DNA of 64,000 nt. It comes from Macropodus opercularis (Eukaryota; Chordata; Actinopteri; Anabantiformes; Osphronemidae). The position numbers were made by a program, and so were the translations under genes. A model generated the notes under the pieces. The model was not told the origin of the DNA and did no database searches. It saw nothing but the letters and a program-made list of their open reading frames with translations. The DNA lies in NCBI GenBank assembly GCA_030770545.1, contig CM061100.1:10630501-10694500 (forward strand). Direction: 5' to 3'. This document shows, piece by piece, positions 37,016 to 50,030 of the stretch; position 1 is the stretch's first letter, and each line of letters starts with the position of its first letter.

Positions 37016-40000
37016 TTGCTGTGCAGAGTGAGATGCTTCACCTTGGTTATTGTTTTGATACCCCCACTCTGACGGGGTAAGAATGTGTTCAAGTTAACAT
37101 CAAGCCAGTTTCTTTGGAACCAGTTCACTACAAAGTTTTAGTTTTAAAGCATTCATATTTCTAGGAGTTGTCGATGACTGTTACAGATATGTCAAAGCAA
37201 GTAGAAAGGACCTGCTTGTACCATTTACAACTGCTTACTATCACTTATAATGTACTACAAGTAAACAAACTAAGTTAGTGTATATTTTCTTAAGAAAAAA
37301 AAGTAATTTTATCTCTAAAACTGCATCTGAAATTATTTTTTGCAGCTCTCATCTGATGTAACGCGTTGCACCAACACAGTTCTATGCATTGAATCTTAAC
37401 AAGAGCGTATTCCTACTGTGTGCCAACTTTGAATATGTTGAACAATGTATTCATACATTTCTGCAGCTTTTCGGCACACTTTTGCTGTCACTGTCTAAGA
37501 AGTTTTAATAAGTGACACTTCTTTTAACATTTCACTGTCCTTGGCAATTACCTAGGATAATGGACAGTGTATGTTATGGACATAAGCCTGTCACAATGGA
37601 GCTGTCTCATACTGAAGCCGCGTTCCCGCCTGTTATGATCATTTTCATGCTATCTCAGCTCCCGCTTTGTTTCCTGTCCCGGAGGGAACGGCTCGCTCCA
37701 GTCTTTAACGCTCGGTTTTTGTCCTCACTGAAAAAAAAAAAAAGACTTGCTTCCACCCAGAATAGTGTGTAGCATCACACGCTCTACGCCGAGCCTCGTC
37801 CCCTGCGGAAGAGAAATAATTTATAAAATGAAATCTACATTTGTTGTGTAAATGACCACATGCTGTAGGATATTTAATCCTGCCTGCAGTCAATCCCAGT
37901 CATGTGACTTGACCTAGTTTTACTGCCTCCCTCTGCTTGCCTCTTTCCTTTTTTCCTCCCTTTCATTCTCTTTGTCAGTCTTGCTTTGTCCCACAGTCTG
38001 TACGCATTGCTTCTCTGTTATTCTTCCATCCATCTTTCTCTCCTTTCTCCCTTTCAGTCCTTCCCCTCTCTGTTCGCCACCCAATCCTGGCTGCTGTCTT
38101 CGTTTCTCTTCCTTTGCAAGACGGATCCAAGGATTTGATGTGTTAATAACTAAGTGTTTCTGAATGACTCTGTCCTTATTACGTACTCAATGCAAGCCAG
38201 AAATACGACATATGAGGAAAGCTACAGAACGATTGCTATTGTGAAAACACAGTATTGGTTATTACACAATCATGAGTCATCTCATCCTTTTGAAGAATCC
38301 TACACAAGACAGTTATGCAGAATCATTTCTGTTTTAGTAATGAATGAATGTCTAACAGGTTTTCCTTTCTTCCGCCCCCTTTTTGTCTCTTCATTGTTGT
38401 GTTTATAAAAAGGAAGCACAGTAACTTTACCAGTGCTTCCTGTAATGTGAATCTCACTTTGTTACAGTCGGTGATATGAATCGTAGAATGCTGTAATACA
38501 AACAGAGATGAATACTGTTTATCATTTCAATGACCATCTTGCATTTCAAGAGTATTATTGTATACAAAGCGATATGGTTAGATCCAGCAGCTTAGCAATA
38601 TGCATTGTGATGTCCTTTTATTGTCCTTATGTCCTTATGTTACATTTCAATGCATCACATGCACCTTTGTGGAAGCATCTGGTCCAGTCAGTCTGCAAGA
38701 TGAATATTCAGTATCTGAACACTGATGAGTAAGATATGCCCTACATATTTTCTATGACTGTTAGACTTTCATTCAAAAATAAACATCAGAGGAGCCCAGA
38801 TAAATAAGGATTTTCATTATGCTGATTTGGGTATGAGCGTAAATGCAGTGTTTGTGCTTTGCAAAATATGATATTTGGCTTAGACAACAGGAATAATAGA
38901 CTGATGAATGAATAAATCCATGCATATCTACTGTAGGTAGAAGTCTTTGCAAGAGCAGCTGCAACTTGCTTGGCAAAGCCTCAAGTGGAACGATTTGGTC
39001 GCCTCTTGGAATGCGTGGCATGTATCCATTCCTGAAGTGCACTAGAGATCAGTCAGGCTTTGGAATAATACTGTAACCCATAACAAGCCTCAGCTGTCTC
39101 ACCCGTCCAGTGACCATTAATCATCCTACAGTTTTACTTTTTTGTAATACAGTTTTGTATTTTTCCAAAACAAGTGGTTTAATGACTATTACCTGATATT
39201 ACTTTTCTGCAAATATGAACTTTTAACAAAGGCCCTGACTGTCAAGGCTTTGCAAAATGTAATTATTATTTTGTTCAGATAATAGCTTGGAACAATTTGC
39301 AGATGTTTTGTTTTTTTTCCCTCTCTCTCTTTTCTAAACGTAAATTTTCTAAACTGCATTCAGCTCAACATCTAAATCACATTACATACAGCAGTTCTAC
39401 TGTATATTGATGACATTATAATCAGAAATTATACTGCACAAGCGCAATCATTCAGCTACTCTAGAGTATTCTTAAGGTAAGGCTCATAAAAAAAGTCTTA
39501 TGTTATAAACCCATTTGCAGGATTGGCCAATTTGAAAGTAATTATTTTTCTGCTAACGTTAAAAGCTCAGTGAAGTCCAGCTTCTGACAGTATTGCAGTC
39601 TTTGCTAAGGACCTGAAGATTTATCAGACCTGTTTTTCACAAACTACCTCATATGTTACATTTGGGGGGGAATCAGCGATCTCTACGTTTGTTTTTTAAA
39701 CAGTATGTTCATGGATAGAAATGTGTGTAGCAGTCTGAACTACCTGTCCTCATTACTCACAAATGTTGCACTTTGGAACCTTGCTTCACTTTGTGACGCA
39801 TGTGGAGATAAATGCTTTGGTAAAAACATGCTTCCACTAAAGAACAAAATGTGTTCTCCAGTCAGCCTTAAATAAATAGAAATAATACCTTGCCTTGCTG
39901 AATTTTCTGCACAAATGGTTTCTTTGGGGCTTTAGTTCCAGGAAGTGTGTTTTTAAAGCTTGCTCTTAAGCTGTGCCATCAACGTGAGCCTCAAAATGTT

Positions 40001-42102
40001 GATACTTGAGTCAGAGATCCTTGTGTCTCAATTCATTATCTTGGCCCAACCTCTCTGCTTGGCTCTCTAAGTGCTGTGTTCTCGTCCTCGTCTTCTCCCA
40101 GTCCAGCTTGGCACAGTGTCCTTTAGTGATCCTGAAGTGGAGGTGTGCACTTTACAACCAATTCACTGTCGATTTCCTGGACAGCTGTGTTCCAGTATTT
40201 TTCCCCTCTGCAATCCTCTCACATAGAGGATCGAGTTTTATAGTCGACAGATTGGAATCAGTGTTACTGCTTTTTAAATCTCTCATTCTGTATATTTAAT
40301 GACTCAAACTTAAAGAAGCATTTTAGGCAAAGAGCGCACTTAATCCTTGTTTTTACAGTGGTCCTGCAAAGGGTCCATCTTGTGTTATTCTTATTTTACT
40401 GTATTAGGATTTTTTGTGTTTTATAGTCGCTCTGCTTTTCAGTGCACACCCATGGAGAGCAGCTGTGAATCCAGATGTTTTTGTTGCAGCTTTTGAATTA
40501 TGCATCACTTCATATTTATATGTTCATAAAAGAGACTCAAACATGCAGTTTCCCATGATGCATACAGTAATGGTTCTTTATTAAGGAATAACTTAGTTTA
40601 CTAATCATTTTAGAATTACGTAATACTTTTTATGAGGGGAGCTCAAACCTAAAACATAAATAGAATAATAGAATGCAAGATTAGAAGAGATCAGGTTTTG
40701 AGTGGGTTCAAATAAAGGCATTTAGACATGTGCAACATTATCTTGATACTGTTTCGAGTGCACGGCTTCATGCCAACAAAGACACAATGAGCAAATGTTG
40801 ATGCAGGTCTTGATTTTAACATTCTGTAACCCTGATTGTTGAATCTGGGTCAGAGTCTTAGAACATATTGTTCGTCAGAGAAGAACAGAGGACGTGGGTG
40901 GCAGCCTTCCTTCTGTTGTGTCCTTGGGTGTTGTACGTGTTTACATCCGCAGTCCTTTGAGTTTAAAATGTAGGTTCTAGGTACAGGTGGCAGGAGGAGG
41001 TTACTGCGAGACCCTGCATGCTCCCAGAAGTCCTACCAGGAGTCAGGCAGTCGGTGAGTGGGGCACAGGTTGCTACGCTGTACCACAACTCACCTCCTGC
41101 CTTCTTGCAGTGCTGTCAGTACATCAGATTCTTCTCCACAGAGGATTTATGTGCCTAACCTCGACGCCTGGCATTATTTTAACATGTAATTGCTGGAGGT
41201 AGTTCTCTTTGATCACTCCAAAACGTCAGCTATAATCATGGAAAATTGAGGACATGATCAGGCCAGAACTGTATCCAATTTCAACAGTTAATCAAGGTTA
41301 ATTATAGCAGTTTTGACGCTAGATTAATGGATTGGGGATCCTGCAAAATGTTGGAGGAATTTCCACCAGTCAACTATTAGAGGATGCACATAAAACAAGG
41401 TCTTATCTCTCCCTTTCTGATAGTTATATTTCATAGCCAAGAAAAGGACCAGTGTGTGTCGTGCCAAGGGCTGTGGGTGTGGGCAGATAGTTCGTCATGT
41501 GAACAGCTACTGTAAAGATCAGCAGAGGGATAGTAGATTTTTAAATGCTTCCTTGTGTCCATTCCCGGGTGAAAGGAGCCTCTTTTACCCTTGCATTTTT
41601 TTTCCTGAGTCCAATCACACAAATTTGATTAGAGCCGTTTGCCCAAGGAGCTGTACTGAATGCTGGGCTGCAGTGAGGCCCTTGTTTCCCTATTTGCCCT
41701 GCAGAAAGGTTCTGACATGCACAAGCAGTCTTTGAACTGGCCCCTTCTTGTCTTCCCCTCTAACCTAATTTACCACACTCTTTTAGTTTCTCTTCCTCCC
41801 CCCTGTCTGTCTGTGGTTGCTCACCAGTGGCCTAACTTTGGCTTCATCACATCACAGCAAGTGAGACAAATGGCTATTATAAATTATAAGGAACTGCTGC
41901 TTTGGTGTCATCTAAGCTTAACCTCAGTGCTGTGTTTCATACAATGTTAGGAGAAAGCAAGTGGTGAAAGGAAGCCACAGCCAATTTACACCCATCTGTC
42001 ATTTAGTATTGAACAGTCCAGGAATACTTTAGCAATAACTCACATTTACAGTTATGACAGTACACACAGGTGTTCTGTCTGCACTGGAATTTGTTTTGGC
42101 AT

Positions 42103-42106
<4 letters not shown>

Positions 42107-42137
<31 letters not shown>
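42107..42137. repeat. (GT)15 microsatellite
   Basis: A perfect dinucleotide array on the plus strand. Confidence 0.95.
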
Positions 42138-42139
<2 letters not shown>

Positions 42140-42585
42140 GATGACACTACTCTACACCAAGCAATTCAGCAACTTGTGTAGGTGGTGAGGTTGGTTATTC
42201 ACACCCAAAATTGCAACAGAATTGGAAGAAGGCCTGTGGGAGGAGCTGTGTCAGCGGCAGAGTATGCCACAACCACAACCACACTTTCAGCTAGTTGTCT
42301 CCAGACATGTGTTCATTTTACAAAGTGTCAGAATTGTCTGCCTCTGTACAGAAGTCATAGCCCTGGTTACAACAAGGGCAGGTGAGCACCAGCTCTCTTT
42401 TAATCATGACATATCCACAGTCAGTAATAAAGAGATCTATAGATATTGTTGAGAAGCTCCCATAGCTGGCAAAATAGGTGTAATGTTGTGGAGGTCTACA
42501 TATCTTCAAAGAATCAGCCTTTTATCCTTGTACGTGCATCAATTAGCAATAGATTTAAATTTTAGTGTTATTTTGAAATCACAAG

Positions 42586-42594
42586 TCAAGGTCA
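42586..42594 (+). promoter_or_regulatory. TCAAGGTCA monomer site (ERR/NR5A type)
   Basis: This exact extended half-site is the monomer consensus for NR5A and ERR receptors. A nine-base word is expected about 0.5 times in a window of this size, so it is weak alone. Confidence 0.2.
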
Positions 42595-44201
42595 AGTTAA
42601 GTATTATATTGAAGTCGAGCATTATTCTATTATTCTGTTCTATTTATTCTAACCTTGCAAGTGACTCAATACAACTTATGGCTTTATAGCAATCAGAGAT
42701 CTTTGTCAGTTCTCTTTTCCACAGATGCCTTGCAGCTCTAAATGCCACACCAGGGCAACTGCCACTTGCGTTGTTCTGAAACTGTGTGAAAGTGCAGACT
42801 CGATTTCAGACAATGTAGGAAGGCAGTTTTTTTTTAAAAGAGTTCTTACAGAAAGGTGCCTCTGTTCATTTCAAAAGCACCTCAGTTTAGTTCTTGCAAG
42901 GCCCAGTCACGTAATAAGTCATTCAGTAAAGCTGTCCAGTTAACGCTTTATTACCAGTGTAGACCTCAACAGCGGTTGGCACTGTGACTCAAAATGCGAA
43001 AAACAATACAAATAGCTTGCAGATTGAAGTCACACTAGTTTTCCAGTTACGTGGGAACTACCCACAGCATCAAACTCCTGCTTGTTCTGTTAAAAGTAAT
43101 TTTTTTCCCTCCTACATGTGATTTGATTTGTTGTGGCTGAGTCTGAGAATTATGTCTTCCAGCCAAGGTCTTCATGGGTATCTGTTACTAAAAATTTTGT
43201 CTAACCTTCCATTAGGTCTTAAAAGAAGCCCTAGAGGTAATAATGCTGACTTACTATGCGGCAGTAGTCTTTATTCAAATGGGGACTTTGTTATGCTATA
43301 ACGGATAACATATGCAATATACAGCACAACTCTTAATACCTTTTAAAACAAAAGGTCTTAACTGATCCTATGTATTTATAGATCGTCAGTGTTTTACTTG
43401 CATCTAAACTACCGCCACTAATCTCTGTCTCTGAGGTTTGCTTTGTTTTTATGATATGAGTCTTTCTCTGGGTGAGATAAATAAGAGCTGAGAGGCATGT
43501 TTAAATTTGGCTTTTTCTCTTTAAAGCAGATATCATCGAGACAGTTTGCTGATAAAGCAGAAATGAGCTGCAGGACTTTTTTCCCCCATGCTGATGATTG
43601 GCATCAGAAAGGGAATGCGGCTCTCAGGTGGCAGGCGGTTGATTGCAAGCTCATACAGCCCTGAAGAGCCCTTTAGCTCCTCACAAGGTGCTTGTGACAC
43701 TGGAAAGGTGGAGTACACTTGACACATAGACTTATAAGATAAACCAATCGACTAATGTCTTCAAATCCTTTTTTAGAGTCATCCAAAAGACACAAAACCA
43801 AGCACTCCAAGTTATATAGACATACATCAAAAGAAGGTACTGTAGAGGTAGAATATTTCTTTAATTCAACTTTCCAATAATTGTTTACCTAAAATATTCA
43901 TAATCCATCTTTCATATGAAAAACATGTAGTTCTATTTAATAAACTTGAATGAAGACACCTTAGTTTTCAAGCTAGTGTAGAGGACAGGCTGGAGAATGG
44001 GAGAGGTGCAGAACTCTGCTTACACAGGTTTTCTGTCTCTCATGTGGATGAAGGTGAACGGCATTCACAATGGTAACTGTGGCGATTGATGGCTCCTCGG
44101 TTCTTACGTCCTTCCGTTGGTCCTGTCAGGACCTTATCCCCCGGAGTCCCATGTGGTAAAGACTATTTTTATGGCACCTTGGAGATGCGTTAAAGGCCTA
44201 G

Positions 44202-44214
44202 TGAACTTTGACCT
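44202..44214 (-). promoter_or_regulatory. DR1 element AGGTCA-A-AGTTCA
   Basis: On the minus strand two RGKTCA half-sites are in direct repeat with one A between them. This is the layout bound by RXR homodimers, PPAR:RXR, HNF4 and COUP-TF, and A is the preferred spacer base. It lies 17.9 kb into intron 1, immediately upstream of the TTCATTAG cluster (44,422-44,549) and a hairpin (44,701-44,722), so it may belong to one composite regulatory element. Binding is inferred. Confidence 0.5.
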
Positions 44215-44421
44215 TGGGCTTGGATCACCCTAGCAACACAGGACAGAACGGTCGTTAGGCTTTAACACAGCTCTGCTCTCATAAATGCATCAATGTATCT
44301 AATTCAAAAGACCTCCGTTTGTGGGATCCTGCAAAGTCTGGCGGCACTTTCACTTTTGTATCTGTAAGAATTGTCTGTGCTCCTCAAGTACATTTTGCTA
44401 TATCAGCAAATTTACATTTGT

Positions 44422-44549
44422 TTCATTAGAACCTTGTCATTAAGACTTTCTCTTATTAGCCTTATTTCAGTATCCATTCATTAGTGGATCATCTGCAGGG
44501 CTCGCCTTCATTAGCACAAGGTTGTAAATGCTGAATGCGATTTCATTAG
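44422..44549. promoter_or_regulatory. Cluster of four TTCATTAG motifs
   Basis: The 8-mer TTCATTAG (CTAATGAA on the other strand) occurs exactly at 44,422-44,429, 44,477-44,484, 44,507-44,514 and 44,542-44,549. The last two extend to TTCATTAGCA. TTATTAGC (44,453) and TAATGAGG (44,571) lie in the same block. The core TAAT/ATTA is the homeodomain recognition sequence, and CTAATGA-type sites are typical of LIM- and paired-class homeodomains. The spacings, about 55, 30 and 35 bp, are not those of a tandem repeat, so this looks like a factor-site cluster. Confidence 0.45.
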
Positions 44550-44700
44550 CAGCCTATATTTAATGAGGAAAGCTGGCGTGTTTACGTTTCTCTGATCCCC
44601 CATGATGATGTAAGGATAATGCTGATTGGCTGTTAGTGGGGGGGGGGTTGAGCCTTTACCCTGAAAATTGGATCATGTAGTTATTAAAGCCAATGAGATC

Positions 44701-44722
44701 CTCTTCACTTAGGAGTGAAGAG
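44701..44722. repeat. Perfect hairpin, 9-bp arms
   Basis: CTCTTCACT and AGTGAAGAG flank a four-base TAGG loop. A GAGATC/GAGATC direct pair borders it on the two sides. Confidence 0.8.
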
Positions 44723-46084
44723 TGAGATCAAACATTTCTGTAATTAAGATCCTGCCACAGTACACCAGCAAAGACATAATGATGCAGCGTGACAGGCATG
44801 ATTCAATGACGAGACACGTACCAACCTTACCACTCAAGACAGCAGATCTTTAACCTGCACATGCATGTTCAAGCTAAAACTTTCGTCATTTACTTCAGGG
44901 CCTGAAAAGCAGAGCCCTTTATTGACAGTGATTTATGATGCCAACAAGAAAAAGATAAACACATGCCTCTCAGATACTTCTATTTAAAGGTAGGTTCCAG
45001 TTACAGAATGTTACATTTAATAAATCAAAGGCTCAAATGTCCTCTTTGTTGATATACTGAGATCAAGTTCAGACTAATTAGTTCCAGTTTCTAGCTTTGT
45101 TTTCAAGTTTTAGGTGAAATTCCAGCAGTTTGAATCCCCCATACTTCAGCATGACTCTGTCCCGTGGGAACATCATTGACGTGTATGGCTAGCAGTGTTG
45201 AGCTCCTTATTGAGGGGAGCCGCTGTCTGCTTAGTTTACTACTGATTTTGGAAAAGTGCAACTGGACTGGGAGCCTGGTCTTATATGTTAATGCCCTAAT
45301 GTTCAGTGACATCGCTTGAAGCTCTGTTTCATACAGTATGTCATTGTTTGCCCTTTAAACCCTTCTGTTTGAAAGAACTGTTTCATCCTTGAGAATAAAT
45401 TGGAATGGTTTTAGTGGATAGACCCTACATTTTACAAGAGACTCTCAAGATTATTATTCGATTTTTCTTGTCTTAAACATGGTAAGACAGTTTTAACTGA
45501 TAACACTAAAAAGAAAACTTTGGTTTGGGGTTAACTAGTTCCATTAAAATATCATTTAGTTTTTAATCACATACAGACATACTTGTGATTCAAGTCCAGC
45601 CAGCTCTTTAGCTGTGATTATGGAAAAGTGCCATCATAAATATCCATTTTATTTCATTATTGCCCTGCAAACATGGCTTTACTTTTAATGAAACCCATAC
45701 AGCTTTGTTTGATTGCTGTTGACATTCTCTGTCATGTGACAACAAGACAAAAACAATTACATTATGTTTGAAGAGAAACTAGTTTACTTCTAGTTTAATG
45801 AGACAGTCAATCCTTGCTCAGTCCATATTATTAATAAAAGGCTGATGAATGCATCAAACATGAAACCTGCTGCACATTGTACACACATATACACACACAC
45901 TTGCACACTGACATACGCAGAATATAAGTATCTGCATCCTCTGGCTTATCAAGAGGAACTAACGCAATATCTCTTTGCCTGTTTTAAATGTCATTCTCTG
46001 AGCTCATCCGGAGTGACATGTTTTTCATGGTGGAAATGAAGACGCTTTATTGGGTTCGGATCGCAGTAAGAGGGCGGAGGGTCT

Positions 46085-46110
46085 GTGTGTGTGTGTGTGT
46101 GTGGGGGGGG
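46085..46110. repeat. (GT)n then poly-G
   Basis: About nine GT units followed by G8. Confidence 0.9.
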
Positions 46111-46618
46111 TCCACAGCCTGTTGCTGCTCATGTTTGATGGAAATTTGAAGGTCCTCATGAGGAATGAATGAAGTTTGGATTTGTAGAGGCCTCAAGATG
46201 CCAATGAGATCTGCATGAGTTACTCCGTCAATAAAGCCAATTCGAATCCTTTGCTGACTGAGATAAGCTCGGTGCAGACAGAAGATTCCACTTTAGCTAG
46301 AGGCTACTCAGTCATAAAATAAAATGCTACTTTATAGCAGGAATTTTTTGAGTTACACTGAGTGCTACCAAGCTTAACATGTTTGATAAACGACTCATTT
46401 AGGTCAACCGGTCTATTAACTTTTACATTCTTTCCCAATTTGGAATGTCAGAGTGATGCCAAAATCAAAGTTGTAAATATTTTTTTGGCTATCTACTGTA
46501 GTTTTGTTGGTCAGCCTTTTTGCTAAATGATGCCAGTGAACAGTGAGTACTAGCTCACAGGGGGTCCAGCCTATCTCAGTTGCTCCATTGTGCCGGATAA
46601 TGACTTCCCTATTAAAAA

Positions 46619-46633
46619 TGACCTTTTTGACCC
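46619..46633 (-). promoter_or_regulatory. DR3 element GGGTCA-AAA-AGGTCA (VDRE type)
   Basis: On the minus strand two perfect RGGTCA half-sites are in direct repeat with three bases between them. DR3 is the classical vitamin D receptor:RXR element, and both halves match the consensus fully. It lies 20.3 kb into intron 1. An additional AGGTCA follows on the plus strand near 46,756. Predicted from sequence only. Confidence 0.5.
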
Positions 46634-47097
46634 TAGAGAGAGACAGTAAGATGGCCGGGTCCATCCCCTCAAGGCACTCAGGCCTAATCTGGTATTTTGC
46701 CCACACAGAGATGTTAACCTCAGTCTTGTGCCTGACCAGTCTCTGTCTTCAATCAGGTCAAACTTGCCCAGTGCTCTTACTCGTTCAGAGACCCCTAGCA
46801 CTGGGTTATAACCAAGCAGTTGGCCTAAGCACTAAGGTGGTTTGGTGCCACCAGGGTGTTGGTTCGACCAAAGACGAGATGCTCCAAGACATTTCAAATG
46901 TGAAAGGTTGGCTCTGTTTTATGGTGGCGTCATGCTCGCAGAAAGATTTTTCGATTAATCTGTTTGTTCTTTTACCCATGGGCACCAAGACCAAGAGCTA
47001 CTAAAACATGTCTTCATTTTGGCATTTGCCTTTTCTTTGTTGCTGCTAATAATGAAAAATACATTTACAGTCTTTCTCTTTGTCTGTTTCATCAAAG

Positions 47098-47211
47098 GGT
47101 TCCTGAAACCCCAGTGCTCGTTGGCACCACCCATGCAGCGAGGTCGCTCAAGCGAGGCTTGTTCCTGTTTCAGTGGTGTGTGTCCCCTCCACCAGCGTCG
47201 TCTGTCCTCAG
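47098..47211 (+). other. Candidate phase 1-1 cassette exon in rxra intron 1
   Basis: A pyrimidine-rich tract (TCTTTCTCTTTGTCTGTTTC) ends at an AAAG acceptor at 47,097, with a CTAAT branch-point-like sequence about 50 bases upstream. The 114-nt segment ends CTCAG before GTACAG at 47,212. Joined to exon 1 it keeps phase: the split codon becomes GGG, 37 further sense codons follow without a stop (FLKPQCSLAPPMQRG onward), and the segment ends in phase 1 like exon 1. It would therefore insert 38 residues into the N-terminal AF-1 region without shifting the frame. The peptide is Cys/Ser/Arg-rich and not recognised. The donor lacks G at +5. Chance is quite possible. Confidence 0.2.
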
Positions 47212-49964
47212 GTACAGTAACACTGACTCTAAACTGTTGCTACTTGTGTCCAGCGTTTGATCATCAGTTGCAAGTATAATCAAATATAGTATAATATATA
47301 AGAAAAGTTTGTCATGAGAAGCACGTTATTTATTGAATTGCATTCCATGACCTAATGAGATGCTCCAATCTTCCAGAGCACAGCTTAATTCATTTAATTT
47401 GATCTTGTTTTGACATCAAAGACAGATAAAAGTAAAGTATTATTTTTTGAGAAAGATTCACAAAGTTAAGTAGTTTATTAGATTTAATTGAGATGTTTTG
47501 GGTTTAACTTAAAGAGAAACATTATTTAATCACAGACTTTTTTTTTAAAGATGTGATGTTTATTATCATTCATTGCTTGGTTCTGCCGCATAAACATGCA
47601 CCGCTGGCCCCAGTAAAACGCGTTATTGAGGTGTTTTGTTTTGTTTTTGTTATCAAACTGTCTGATTTTGTGATTAATTGTCTTTGCATGTGGAGCCCAT
47701 GTGATAGACATGTTAACAGAGTTGCTCTTAAATCTGTGCCTTCTTCCAAACCATCTCAGCGCTCACAGAACTGCAAACACGGTCTGACATCAGTGAACAT
47801 TTTCTGAACTGAACTGTGTGGTATGTGGCTAATGAATACAGAGTTTTGCAGAACATGTGGCTAATGCTGATACGTTTATTACTCCATCCTCAATTCCAGC
47901 TCTGTCTGTTGTGGCTGTGACCCAGCTGAGCTGCCTGTCATGTGAGCAGAGCACGAGAGGGTCGTATGGCAGGATGAAGTAACAGAAATATATAAACACT
48001 TACATGAGAGCAGCTGTGTAAGAGTTTCTGTCCTTGAACACATCCGACTCACTATATGGAAGAACTAAAACCATGTATTTTTACAGTGGTTTTGAATGAA
48101 TGTGTAACATATAATTATAAAATATGTTCAAAGTAGCATTTTCACCAGCCATTTATTTTGGGGAAATCCAAATATTTTAAATAGAAACCAAGTTCCTTTT
48201 GGTTTCACATGTTTTGAATTAGTGAGAGTTTAGTTGCTTTATACTTACTTGCAAGAGCACAACAAATTAATCAGGTTTCTGCTTTTCTTGATTTAATTCA
48301 TTTTTAACTAACATGAAGTGCTGTTAGCGGCATTAGTGGGACTCAGCAAGTACTTTATGTATAAATATTTTAAAAAGGCATGAAATAATTTTATCTGAAA
48401 AGTGCAGGTCTCCTGGAGGATTGCAAAGCAAACAATGAAATTTGGCTTTTTTTTTAATCATATGATAAAAATGATCAAATCAATCATCAGATGTTGATGT
48501 CTTTTATTTAAAAACAAATAATTCCAAGTATGTGTATACAGTATACACTTACATTTAGGATTACACACTGTGCTAATTACTGCTCAAACTTTTATGGTCT
48601 GTTGTAGTTTCCTCTATAATTTGTTCTAACCTTGAAAGAGCTTGAGGTTTATAAAAAGAAATCGAAGCGTAAACAAAAAAATAAAACACTGTTACATAAG
48701 TAAAGATGTGTGAGAGACTATGTGGTGGGGGCATCTTGTAACTGTAGAGTGGTTCAAAGCAGGACACTGTACCTAAACCTGCAGCGGAACAACCTCCAGT
48801 ATCAGTGTGTTTTTAACATTACGAGAAAAAGTCTTTCTTGCTATATTCTATTTTGCTATATATTAGTCACCTTAAAAGCAAATTTTCTACTGCCTACAGG
48901 CAAGATGGAAGCTACTCTGTCTTTCACGGGCAAATACTTTTTCATGGACAAGTTTCAGCATGATTGGTGAGGTGCACAGACTTCCCACTAACCTCACCCC
49001 CATCTTTGTGTATTTTACAGCGCTATCTTGATTGATTGCAACATTTTTACTGTCACAGCCTGCTGTAAGTGTGGACATGTTTCCTGAACAATTAGGAGCA
49101 TCTGGGTTTGAAGTGTAGTCTTGCTGAAGTATGCCAAAGGTTTTTGTTCTGTTCTTTCTTCTGTGTTGTGGCTATTTTAAGAGCTGTAGAACACTAGGAT
49201 AGAAGTTACATTAAGTTATTTTGTCTACAACTGACTCAGGGGCAAATTGAGAATAAGAAGCAAACTTGTAGAGTAGTTAGTTTCAGTGCTAGAAACTAGC
49301 TTTACTAGAAAGTGAATTAGCTGTTAAGTCACAGCAATGGTTGGACAGCCACACTGGAGTCTAAACTTTATAGGTCCTATAATAATTATGGCTGTAATTA
49401 TAGAATGTGTTACTATAAATCCACCAGTGGCCCGGTTGTTTGATTGTCCTCCAATATGAGCGTTCCAGCTGCCCAACTACGACCACAATGACAAGCTGCC
49501 ATTGGAGGCACGAGGCGTGTAGCAGTGACCAAGCAGCAGGTTTCTGGGAAGGCTTGAGAGCCTCACCCGGGCAGCCGTACTCAGTACAGTCTGCTGAACT
49601 GATGTGGCCGCTCTCCGGTTTCAGTGGTTTTACATTGTTTGGACTTTTCAAAAACAAACTCTTACTGGAAAAGGACCGTGAGAAATGTAATGTTTGGGAC
49701 CTCGCTTTTCTACAGGATCATTGCAAAAAAGCCATCATTCAGTGTTTTTTATGAGAGAAATGAGTAATGATGGGAAACCTTTTTTCTTTTTTGGAATTGT
49801 GGTGTATGAGGTGAGAGAGAGGGAAAGCGTAAAAGAGAGTGCATTGGAAACAGAGCTTTTTGAAAAGGAGCTCACAATGCAGGCCTTGTGCTGTGATTTG
49901 GTCTGTCCTCACTGAGCTGAGCAGAGGAATGGAAAAGATTATCCACAGGAATGTCTGGGGTGCC

Positions 49965-50030
49965 CTCAAACGGAGCGGGCCGCGTGACTGGCCAATGGGA
50001 GCGAGGCCTGCAGAGCGGCGGGCTAATTTT
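49965..50030. promoter_or_regulatory. CpG pocket with CCAAT box
   Basis: Within AT-rich intron a short block reads ACGGAGCGGGCCGCGTGAC, then GGCCAATGGGAGCGAGG, then AGAGCGGCGGGC. CCAAT at 49,992-49,996 in the GGCCAATGGGAG context is a good NF-Y site. The combination resembles a compact promoter or enhancer core and could be an internal rxra promoter, but no initiator or downstream exon is evident. Confidence 0.3.

Noticed and set aside
46805..46872. tRNA-like stretch with a GGTTCGACC B-box resemblance
   Set aside because: The A-box match needs an insertion, the B box ends in AA instead of CC, and acceptor arms do not pair; at most a very decayed tRNA-derived SINE.
46543..47004. Open frame of about 153 codons, plus strand
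   Set aside because: Two other long frames overlap on the opposite strand, no family is recognised, and the DR3 lies inside it; it is probably chance.
48896..48969. Short segment after CTACAG reading KMEATLSFTGKYFFMDKFQHDW then stop
   Set aside because: It looks exon-like after an acceptor-type CTACAGGCAAG but stops quickly and has no donor; not RXR sequence.
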